In this document: piece after piece, positions 1 to 7,310 of the stretch
Numbering within the stretch: the first letter of the stretch is position 1
How the letters are laid out: each line of letters opens with the position of its first letter
Source of the DNA: Gemmatimonadota bacterium
GTDB lineage: Bacteria; Gemmatimonadota; Gemmatimonadetes; Longimicrobiales; Gaopeijiaceae
Assembly (NCBI GenBank): GCA_030428885.1
Contig: JAUIEJ010000001.1
Location: forward strand, 124,001 to 188,000
Reading direction: 5' to 3'
Length of the DNA: 64,000 nucleotides
Notes under the pieces: generated by a model
What the model saw: only the letters and a program-made list of their open reading frames with translations
Told to the model about the DNA's origin: nothing
Database searches by the model: none
Program-made: the position numbers and the translations under genes

Positions 1-91
1 AGCCCTGGATCAGTCCGGCGTCCCATACTGTCTTGATCTCCAGGGCGCTCTTGCCCTTCTGCGCCCGCCCGTGGATGTACACGATCCTCAT
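1..91 (-). CDS. alpha/beta-hydrolase-like protein, 5' part only
   Basis: Only the first 30 codons lie in the window; the gene runs off the left edge. It starts at an ATG whose first bases overlap the TGA of the caspase gene (ATGA), so it is probably translated by coupling and belongs to the same minus-strand operon. The start, MRIVYIHGRAQKGKS, looks like the first beta strand and oxyanion loop (HGR) of a cytoplasmic alpha/beta hydrolase, but no catalytic residue is inside the window. The call is inferred from this short stretch and from the neighbouring hydrolases. Confidence 0.5.
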   Translation of the reverse strand, partial: MRIVYIHGRAQKGKSALEIKTVWDAGLIQG

Positions 92-2145
92 GTAGTCAGC
101 TCCTTCTCTCGAATCTGATCTCGCTCCTCGCCCTCCAACCGCTCCCCCAGCACGCGTCCGGCTTCGTCGGGGAAGGTGGTGAACATCGCCGTCGTCGGAG
201 CCGACGGCAGATCGACCAACAGCGGAGGTGGCGCCTCTGCACGCAGAATCCGGGACCAGCCGCGACGCAGGATGGGGAAGTCGGGGGCCACCGGCACGTA
301 CTCCCGCACGTCGTCGAGCCGACGGCTCGACAGCATCACGATGTCGTACGGCACGGCCTGCTCTCGCGCCACGAAGTAGCCGATCATGTCGTCCACGCGC
401 TCGACTTCGTCGGCCTCGGCGTAGGCGTACGCAGCGTACACGCCGAGCATGGGGTTGCGGTGCTTGAACTCACGCATGCGGCCAGCCACCTCGACGAAGT
501 CGGCGCCGAGCAGGCTCGTGCGACCCGCGCGGAACGCGGCCTCGGCGAGCACCAGCAGCCGTCGCTCTTCGTCCGGGTCTTCGGATTCGTCCCACGGGCC
601 GCCCGGAGCGGGTCGGTACCGCAGGCTCTCGACTCCGGATTCCGAGAGCACGGCCTCACCGAGGAACCCGGGGAAGTGGGCGAACCCTCCCCAGAGCCCG
701 TCTTCGAACTGCACCATCACCGATCCCGGTCGGTAGCCCCGCACGAAGGCGTAGCCGGGCTCCTGCCCCCAGCCCTCGTTCGGGCCCAATACGGCCTGGA
801 TGAAGGCACCGGTGATCGAGATGCCCGTCTCCGTTTCGAAGCTGTGGCGGGTCGGGGCCCGGGCGAACTCGGCGAGGCGGCCCTCCACTTCGTCGTCGGC
901 CTCGATGGGATGAGCCAGGGTCGGATCCGCTCCGGCCTCCATCACCCGCAGCTCGGTCCGTACGCGACCCGTGAGGACGTCTTCGTGCACCACGGTATAG
1001 ACGCCGTCTTCGCTCGGACGGTCGGCGCGTCGCCCACTCTGGTCGAGCACGTATCGCTCGACGAGTTGTGCTTCGGGTCCGGTGGAGTCGCCGGCGAGTC
1101 CCATACTCGGACGCAGCAGGACTTCGTTGTCGGCGTTCCGTCCGGTGAGCAACGCCAGGGGCTCGGGCGCGAGGGGCTCTTGCACGTACCCCGGCTTGGT
1201 GGCCCGCACCCCGTAGATGCCGGCCGGAAGCGTCTCGGTCAGTTCCGGGCCGTCTCCGGACGCCCGTTCGATCGGGTTGGCCACGTTCGACATCTCCAAC
1301 ACCGCGATCGAACTCCCTGCGGCCGGCGATCCGTCCGGGTGCTTCGCGCGGATCACGAGCGTGCCCTGCTGCGGGGGCCCCAACTCGATCAGGGCATGCT
1401 CCTGACCCGAGGTGGGCCTAATGTCGGGGGTCTGCCTCCGGCCGGTGAGACGGGAGGATTCCTCGGGGACGATCCGGTCCAGGTAGGGTTTCAGGCGCCC
1501 AGCGTAGATCACCGTGGCGCCGGTGGACGGATGGAGCGAGCGAACCTCGCCGACATCGCCGTTCAGGGCGTCCTGCAGCGCCTTCGTGAAGATCCCGTGG
1601 GCGTCGATGATCTGCTGGTCCGTGCCCCGCTCGATCACCTCCATGGCGGATCGACCGCTGATCGTGCTGTTGAAGATGTCGACGACAGCGTTGGTGTTCC
1701 CCGAGGCTCGAGAGGGGAAGACGGCCGGCGAGCCCTTCGCTACGGAGAAGAACTGTGAGGGGACCGAGGTGCGGCAGGCGTCGGCGAAGAACGCCACGTG
1801 CCGCAGGCGCCGGTTGGCCCGCGCCCGGGTGGTCGACGCCGAAGCGTCGATGGGGTCTTCGTACCCTCCGGAGAGGAGCCAGTAGTCCTCGTCGTGTCCG
1901 GCCGCCACCCCATGCCCTGCGAAGAACACGAAGACCTGCTCGATGCCCTTGGTATCGGCGATCTCCTTCCCAGCCGCCAGCAAGGCCTCGCTTGTGACCG
2001 GTTTGTCCTGCGAGTTGAATTCCCGGACGTCGAACCCGTGGCCCCGGGCCCAATCGGCGAACACCCGGGCGCTCGGCGCCGCGGCCGGGAGGTCGGCGAG
2101 TCCCTTGGTCGTGCTGATCCCGATGGAGAGGGCGATGCGGGTCAT
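88..2145 (-). CDS. Caspase-like (C14) protease with long C-terminal extension
   Basis: A 685-residue protein that starts with a caspase/metacaspase p20-like domain (about residues 1-230). The catalytic dyad is visible: His78 in FVFFAGHGV and Cys124 in FFADACRTS. No signal peptide is seen, so it is probably cytoplasmic. A beta-sandwich-like segment (about 265-345, rich in G and P, carboxypeptidase-regulatory style) and an uncharacterised C-terminal half follow. The open frame extends far upstream, but the ATG at 2145 is chosen because it overlaps the subtilase stop (ATGA) and begins directly with the first strand MTRIALSIGI. The downstream hydrolase start overlaps its TGA in the same way. Caspase-like proteases of bacteria cleave after Arg or Asp and often act in cell-suicide or immune modules; the substrate here is unknown, with the adjacent subtilase an obvious possible partner. 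Confidence 0.85.
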   Translation of the reverse strand: MTRIALSIGISTTKGLADLPAAAPSARVFADWARGHGFDVREFNSQDKPVTSEALLAAGKEIADTKGIEQVFVFFAGHGVAAGHDEDYWLLSGGYEDPIDASASTTRARANRRLRHVAFFADACRTSVPSQFFSVAKGSPAVFPSRASGNTNAVVDIFNSTISGRSAMEVIERGTDQQIIDAHGIFTKALQDALNGDVGEVRSLHPSTGATVIYAGRLKPYLDRIVPEESSRLTGRRQTPDIRPTSGQEHALIELGPPQQGTLVIRAKHPDGSPAAGSSIAVLEMSNVANPIERASGDGPELTETLPAGIYGVRATKPGYVQEPLAPEPLALLTGRNADNEVLLRPSMGLAGDSTGPEAQLVERYVLDQSGRRADRPSEDGVYTVVHEDVLTGRVRTELRVMEAGADPTLAHPIEADDEVEGRLAEFARAPTRHSFETETGISITGAFIQAVLGPNEGWGQEPGYAFVRGYRPGSVMVQFEDGLWGGFAHFPGFLGEAVLSESGVESLRYRPAPGGPWDESEDPDEERRLLVLAEAAFRAGRTSLLGADFVEVAGRMREFKHRNPMLGVYAAYAYAEADEVERVDDMIGYFVAREQAVPYDIVMLSSRRLDDVREYVPVAPDFPILRRGWSRILRAEAPPPLLVDLPSAPTTAMFTTFPDEAGRVLGERLEGEERDQIREKELTT

Positions 2146-3464
2146 TGGGGGGTCGTCCCGGGCGGAAGAAGGGCTTCGATGTGAGCGAGGGCCGTGCGGT
2201 AGGTGGCTTGGCGCTCCGGCGCCGAGGTGTACTCGAGGGCCCGTCGATAGAGGGCGACGGCCTGCTGCAACCGGGCCGTGCGCTCCGGGGGTGGCGCATC
2301 GGCGGACCCATGCCAGAGGGTCGCCGCCAGGTTCGCGATCACGTTGGGACTCCGGGGCGCGACCTCGACCGCGATGCGCAGGAGGGACTCGGCGGCGGCC
2401 GTCTGATGCGTATTCAGCAGGAACCGGCCGTAGTTGGCGTACAACACCTCCCCGAACAGACTGCATGCCGGGCATGGCCCGTCCCCGGTTGCGTGTCGAT
2501 GGGGGTGGAGGCCCGCCGCCTGCTCGTACAGGGTCCGGACGGTCGCGAGCTCCATCATGCCCGAGGGGATCAGCACTTCGGCGAAGCTGGCGGCCGAGGC
2601 CTGGTTGAGACTCGCGAGGAAGGCGGGTAGCTCCGATCGGTCGTTGAGAAGGGCGAGGAAGGCGCCGATCAGCGGCGTCGCGAAGCTGGTGCCCAGAAGT
2701 CCGTCGGCCTGCTCGAGGGTGAAGTCGACGCGGCGGCTCTGGCGGGTCGGCAGGTCGGCACCGGCCTCGGTGGTCGAACCGCCGTCGTCGGTGGGGCGCA
2801 CCTGGTGCGTGCCGGTCTGGAATCCGCACCCCATCACCGCCGAAGACCGGGCCGGGCAGAGGACGAAGTCCCTGGAGTTGCCCGCGGCCGCGACGACGGT
2901 GACGCCCTTCTCGTGCGCCGCTTCCGCAGCTCGACAGAGCGGGCAGTCCTCCACGGCCCGAGGATTCGGTTCACCCGAGAAGAACGCCGAGGCGACGCCG
3001 CCGTGGAGGTCGGCGTCGGTCCGGTAGGGCACGTGGGAGCCGAGGCTCAGCGAGATGATGTGGGCGCCGTCGTCGACGGCCGCCTCGATGGCCCGGCAGA
3101 CCTCATCGTACACGGGCGTACCCGAGGGGTCGCAGACTTCGTAGAGCAACAGCTCGGCCTGCGGCGCCACCTCCGAGGCCAGGAGGGCCACAGCTGTGCC
3201 GTGGGCGACGGCAGCGGGCGTCGGGGCGGGGCGGTGCACCCGCATCTGGCGCGCCAGACTCGGCACGGCCACGTCGAAGCTGCCGTCGATCACGGCCAGA
3301 CGGACGCCCTGCCCCCACCGCTCCAGCGAGTGGGCGACCGAGACGGCGTCCCAGAATCGCTCCTTCTTCGGGTAGCCCCAGGTACCGTGGCCCGGATCGT
3401 ACCGCTCGAGCAGAGCCTCGGCCGAATCGGCGGATTCGAGCGTGCAGACCCGCGGCGGGGTCAT
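2142..3464 (-). CDS. Subtilisin-like (S8) serine protease with C-terminal TPR-like repeats
   Basis: A 440-residue subtilase. The triad is complete: Asp60 in LAVIDGSFD, His89 in AHGTAVA, Ser260 in LLGTSFATP, plus the oxyanion Asn196 in AAAGNS. No signal peptide or classic propeptide is seen, so it may act inside the cell, unlike most secreted subtilases. Residues about 310-435 form alpha-helical TPR-like repeats, with a CPAC pair before them (region around residues 328-334) that could bind a metal. It is the first gene of the run subtilase, caspase, hydrolase, joined by ATGA overlaps, and is divergent from the small membrane protein at 3567, leaving about 100 bases for promoters. A protease cascade with the caspase is an inference from the coupling. 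Confidence 0.88.
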   Translation of the reverse strand: MTPPRVCTLESADSAEALLERYDPGHGTWGYPKKERFWDAVSVAHSLERWGQGVRLAVIDGSFDVAVPSLARQMRVHRPAPTPAAVAHGTAVALLASEVAPQAELLLYEVCDPSGTPVYDEVCRAIEAAVDDGAHIISLSLGSHVPYRTDADLHGGVASAFFSGEPNPRAVEDCPLCRAAEAAHEKGVTVVAAAGNSRDFVLCPARSSAVMGCGFQTGTHQVRPTDDGGSTTEAGADLPTRQSRRVDFTLEQADGLLGTSFATPLIGAFLALLNDRSELPAFLASLNQASAASFAEVLIPSGMMELATVRTLYEQAAGLHPHRHATGDGPCPACSLFGEVLYANYGRFLLNTHQTAAAESLLRIAVEVAPRSPNVIANLAATLWHGSADAPPPERTARLQQAVALYRRALEYTSAPERQATYRTALAHIEALLPPGTTPQ

Positions 3465-3566
3465 GGGGGGCCTCCGTCGACCCGGACCACGAAGTCCGTG
3501 CGTCCCGGGCCCGGGGCGAGTAGCGTGCGATCACCACCCTCGACCCCCGCGAACGGAGGAACACCG

Positions 3567-4010
3567 ATGAACGCACCGACGCAGCCGAACGGCCCTGCGG
3601 AGACTCCGGCCCGGCGGTCCGGGCTCGCGCTCGGGGTGGCGCTGGTGGTGCTCGTCGCATTCGGCGCCTTCGTGTGGTACATGATCGGCCGGGTCGAGGC
3701 CGACGACGTCACGTGGGCGCGCCTGGGCTGGCTGTTCGGGTCGGTCGAGGCCATCGCGTTCGGCGCCGCCGGCGTGTTGTTCGGGTCCAGCGTCCAGCGA
3801 GACCGGGCCGAGAAGGCGGAGAAGGTTGCCGAGGCGCACCGGGGCGACGCCATCAAGGGCCGGGTCCTCGCCGACCGGGTCAAGGCCGGCGAACCCCGGT
3901 CCCCCGGCCGTGTGGAGGTCGTCGAGCGCGGGGGGGCCGGCGACGGCGGAGAGCGGAGGTCGCGCCTCGCCGAGCTCGAACGACTGGCGTGGGACCCGTT
4001 CCCCGACTGA
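3567..4010 (+). CDS. Small two-helix membrane protein, unknown function
   Basis: A 147-residue protein. The start is fixed by a strong Shine-Dalgarno site GGAGGA at 3555-3560, six bases before the ATG. After a short Pro-rich N-terminus there are two hydrophobic helices (about residues 18-40 and 54-76), then a charged cytoplasmic tail of about 70 residues rich in Arg, Glu and Lys that may be partly helical. I recognise no family. It lies between the minus-strand subtilase and the minus-strand MBL-fold gene, the only plus-strand gene of this cluster. In a protease-based conflict module a small membrane protein of this shape could be the effector or membrane anchor, but that is a guess from position. 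Confidence 0.75.
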   Translation: MNAPTQPNGPAETPARRSGLALGVALVVLVAFGAFVWYMIGRVEADDVTWARLGWLFGSVEAIAFGAAGVLFGSSVQRDRAEKAEKVAEAHRGDAIKGRVLADRVKAGEPRSPGRVEVVERGGAGDGGERRSRLAELERLAWDPFPD

Positions 4011-4074
4011 GTGCGCCGGGGTCGGACCGGGTCGTGTCCCTGGGGTGGGTGATACATGGGCGCTCCGGGATGCG

Positions 4075-5733
4075 TTACCGCGCGGCGTCGATCTGGTGTT
4101 CCTCCAGCGTCACCACGGCCCAGTCGCCCCCGCTCTCCTCGAGCTGGGCGAAGAAGAGGCGCCTTCCGTCGGTGCGCACGTTCACGAGGCCGTACCGGAT
4201 GCCCCGTACGAACTGGGCGCGGTCGATGCGCGGCCAATCCTGGTTCGAGTCCTGCGAGGACCCGAGAAAGAGGCGGAAGCGCGCCATCTCCGCCTCGGTG
4301 TCGTGGAGTGTCTTCGCGCCTTTGGGCCGCTTCGACTCCACCGCCGGGCGGGCGTCCGGGTATTCCGCCAGGTAGTCGAGGTGGGTGATGCCCACGCTGC
4401 GGGACACCTCCGTCATGTAGACCAGAGGCGCCACGAGCTTGTCGTCTTCCACGAGCCGTCGTCCCGTGACGGCGCTGGCCGCCACCACCGTGGGCCGGGG
4501 GTGATCGTGGGTCTCGGCGTCGCCGCTGGAGATCACCGTGCACAGCGGGCGCAGTCCGTCGAGGAACCCGAACGACACGTCGTCGCTGCCGTGGTGACAC
4601 CCCTTCGCCACGTCGCAATGGAACTCCGGAAGAAACGCCGTCCCGAAGGCCTCCATCAGGTGGTTCTGGGAATGGGTGTTCAGGTCCCCCGTCAGCAGGA
4701 TCCGGCGATCGCCGTAGTCCAGGCGTAGCACGACGCTGTGCCCGTTGGTGTTTTTCGAGGTGCCTCCCGGCAGCCGCTTCAGCGCCGGCGCTCCGTCGGC
4801 GGTCCCCTCCACCGGACCCAGCACCCGGATCGTCACCGCCGAGTCGCCGTTCGGACCGAACTCCGGAAGGTAGTCGTCGTCGGTGGAGAGGCGCCGAATG
4901 GGGGTGCGCGCGGCGGACGACGCCTTGGAGGTCTGCGTCACGGAGTGGATGAACTGCCCCCAGCTTCCGCTCAGCGTGTCGGTATCGGGGTCGTCGAGCT
5001 TCTCCACCGCCGCGAGGGCGTCGTTGCGGTTGCCCAGGAGCTTCGTGTAGTGCCCGTCCTGCGTGGGGCCCAGGGTGCGGCTCCGCTTCCCGCTGCTGGT
5101 GAAGCGAACCCACCACGACAGGCCGGCATGGTACATGGCGTCGACCTCGACGGACTCGGCGTCGAGCTCCGCGTCGTTGGCGGGATCGTCGAGATGGAGA
5201 AGGTCCCACAGGCCGCCGAAGTGGTCGAGGTCGCAGTGCGACGCGACCATGGCGTCCAACTTGATCGTCGAGGGCCCTGCCACACGATCAGCGAAGCTCC
5301 GGTAGTCGCGGGTGAACTTCCAGTCCACGAAGTCGGCGGCGTTCTTCCCCCCGTTCTGATTGCGACGGATGTTGCCCCCGTCGACCATCAGGTTGTGCCC
5401 CTCGGGGGTGACCACCAGGAGCCCGTCGCCCTGCCCCACGTCGATGACGTACACCTCCAGGAGGGGCTCCCCTCCCAGGTGGTCGGTCATCACCCACATC
5501 TCGTGCCCGGGCCAGTCGGCGCCCCGGGCGCTGATGCGGGCCACGCCGGCGGCGTTGATCCGCTCGAGCACCCGAACGCGGTCCCCCCAGATGAGCCATC
5601 CCCGGCGACCGGTTCCGCTCTGCTTGCCCTCGGCGGCCTTGGCCACGGCCGTCTCCGCGTCGGCGCGACTGCGGTAGTAGGGAGCCGTGTCGGTCGAGAC
5701 GACGTCGTCCCACCACTGAGCGTGCGCGGGCAT
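4075..5733 (-). CDS. ComEC-like metallo-beta-lactamase-fold hydrolase
   Basis: A 552-residue protein without signal peptide or membrane segments. After an N-terminal part of about 90 residues (SH3-like, with a WLIWGDRVRVLE stretch) comes an MBL fold of the ComEC/Rec2 C-terminal type: YVIDVGQGDGLLV (about 95-107), MVDGG (116-120), and the metal motif SHCDLDHFGG with His166, Asp168, Asp170 and His171. A later CHHGSDD motif supplies another His pair. Stand-alone ComEC-like MBL proteins are soluble nucleases or phosphodiesterases in known cases, but the substrate here cannot be read. It is transcribed in the same direction as the caspase/subtilase genes and is separated from them only by the convergent small membrane protein, so it may be part of the same system. 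Confidence 0.8.
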   Translation of the reverse strand: MPAHAQWWDDVVSTDTAPYYRSRADAETAVAKAAEGKQSGTGRRGWLIWGDRVRVLERINAAGVARISARGADWPGHEMWVMTDHLGGEPLLEVYVIDVGQGDGLLVVTPEGHNLMVDGGNIRRNQNGGKNAADFVDWKFTRDYRSFADRVAGPSTIKLDAMVASHCDLDHFGGLWDLLHLDDPANDAELDAESVEVDAMYHAGLSWWVRFTSSGKRSRTLGPTQDGHYTKLLGNRNDALAAVEKLDDPDTDTLSGSWGQFIHSVTQTSKASSAARTPIRRLSTDDDYLPEFGPNGDSAVTIRVLGPVEGTADGAPALKRLPGGTSKNTNGHSVVLRLDYGDRRILLTGDLNTHSQNHLMEAFGTAFLPEFHCDVAKGCHHGSDDVSFGFLDGLRPLCTVISSGDAETHDHPRPTVVAASAVTGRRLVEDDKLVAPLVYMTEVSRSVGITHLDYLAEYPDARPAVESKRPKGAKTLHDTEAEMARFRLFLGSSQDSNQDWPRIDRAQFVRGIRYGLVNVRTDGRRLFFAQLEESGGDWAVVTLEEHQIDAAR

Positions 5734-5882
5734 GGCCGGGCTCCTGTCGGATCGGGGAGGATAGCGTATCGGCAGGATTGCTGGCGGGCTGTGGAAGACG
5801 CAAGGATTTCACGGTCATGGCCGCGGACCGCTTGGCAGCAGGGACGGCCCTGGAGGAGCGCGGGGCCCTCCCTTCAGGGGAA

Positions 5883-7310
5883 TCACAGAGCCGACGACTC
5901 CCCTCCCGAGTCTTCGATCCCGAGCTTCTGCATCTTCTTCCAGAGGTGACTCCGGTCGATTCCCAATGCACTGGCGGTACGGCCGATCTGCCAGTCCTGC
6001 GACTCGAGCACCTCGAGGATGAAATCTCTCTCGAATCGGTTGCGCGCTTCCCGCAGGTCCTGGGACCCCCCGTCGGTTGAAGCCTGAAGTCGTCCGGGGT
6101 CTTCCAGCGCCGCGTTGAGCGCGGATTCCACGTCTCTGGCGGACAGGACTTCGTTGTCCGAGAGCACGCACAGGCGCTCGATCACGTTCTTGAGCTCTCG
6201 CACGTTCCCTGGCCACGAATGTCCACGAAGCCGCTGGAGCGCGGGGGGACTCAGCCGTCTCGGTGGGACCCGATGTTCGCGGCAGGCCTCCGTGATGAAG
6301 TGCTCGGAGAGCAGTTCGATATCGTCGAGGCGCTGGGTGAGGGGAGGGACGTGGATGCTGACCACGTTCAGTCGGAACCAGAGGTCGTCCCGGAAGTTGC
6401 CGGCGCTCACTTCCGTCGCGAGGCGCTTGTTGGTCGCCGCGAGGATTCTGACGTCGACGGACTGGGTCGTGTCCGATCCGATGGGACGGACCTCGCCCGT
6501 CTCGATCACTCGCAGGACCTTGGCCTGGGTCATCAACGACATGTCTCCGACCTCATCGAGAAAGAGCGTGCCGCCGTCGGCCTGGGCGAAGCACCCCTTT
6601 CGCACGCCGCGCGCCCCTGTGAAGGCGTGCGCCACGTGGCCGAAGAGTTCGTCCTCGATCATCGTCTCGGGAACGGCCGCGCAGTTGATCGCCACGAAGG
6701 GCCCGTGGGATCGGGTGCTCCGCTTGTGCAGAGCCTTGGCAACGCGCTCCTTTCCTGTCCCGCTCGCACCGTGGATCAACACGCGGATCCGCGTGGGGGC
6801 ACTCCGGTCGATCACGCGATAGACCGCCTGCATGGCGGGCGAGACGCCGACCATCCCGTACCGTTCCAGCCCCTCGGCCAGGGAGCGGGTGCGGGTCCGC
6901 CGCTCATCCACCTGGCGAACGGCCGAGTGCACGGCCGCGAGGGTTGCGCGCGAGTCGGCCGGCTTTTCGATGAAGTCGACGGCCCCGAGCTTCATCGTCT
7001 CCACCGCGGTCGGGACCGTGCCTTTTCCGCTGACGATCACCACCGCCAGGTCGATCTCTCGACGGGCGACCTCCTGCAGCACCTCCGTACCCGAGAGGCG
7101 GGGGAGCTCGAGGTCCAGGAGCACCACATCGATGGCTTCGCGATCGATCAGGTCGAGGGCGGTGCGCCCGTCGCCAGCCTCGAGCGTTGCGAACCCTACG
7201 CTCTCGAGGAGTTCGCAGAGGCTGCGCCGCACATTGGGGTCGTCGTCGACGATGAGTGCCGTTGCACTGGACACGCTGCTCAATCCCTCCACAGTCGGTC
7301 GCGCACTCAT
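5883..7310 (-). CDS. NtrC-family sigma-54-dependent response regulator
   Basis: A 475-residue regulator with three domains in order: receiver (about 17-135, phospho-acceptor Asp66 in VVLLDLELP, acidic pocket Asp22-24, Lys116 in FIEKP), sigma-54 AAA+ ATPase (about 152-385, Walker A GASGTGKE at 181-188, Walker B GGTLFLDEVGD), and a C-terminal Fis-type helix-turn-helix (about 430-468). The sigma-54 contact loop reads HAFTGA (228-233) instead of the usual GAFTGA; the FT pair that touches sigma-54 is intact. The ATG overlaps the stop of the histidine kinase (ATGA), so the two are a coupled two-component pair. The likely target is the sigma-54-type promoter upstream of the barrel/lipoprotein genes that diverge from the kinase. 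Confidence 0.95.
   Translation of the reverse strand: MSARPTVEGLSSVSSATALIVDDDPNVRRSLCELLESVGFATLEAGDGRTALDLIDREAIDVVLLDLELPRLSGTEVLQEVARREIDLAVVIVSGKGTVPTAVETMKLGAVDFIEKPADSRATLAAVHSAVRQVDERRTRTRSLAEGLERYGMVGVSPAMQAVYRVIDRSAPTRIRVLIHGASGTGKERVAKALHKRSTRSHGPFVAINCAAVPETMIEDELFGHVAHAFTGARGVRKGCFAQADGGTLFLDEVGDMSLMTQAKVLRVIETGEVRPIGSDTTQSVDVRILAATNKRLATEVSAGNFRDDLWFRLNVVSIHVPPLTQRLDDIELLSEHFITEACREHRVPPRRLSPPALQRLRGHSWPGNVRELKNVIERLCVLSDNEVLSARDVESALNAALEDPGRLQASTDGGSQDLREARNRFERDFILEVLESQDWQIGRTASALGIDRSHLWKKMQKLGIEDSGGESSAL

Noticed and set aside
460-1758. Plus-strand open frame opposite the caspase gene
   Set aside because: No start signal and no fold, whereas the minus strand has the His/Cys dyad and coupling overlaps.
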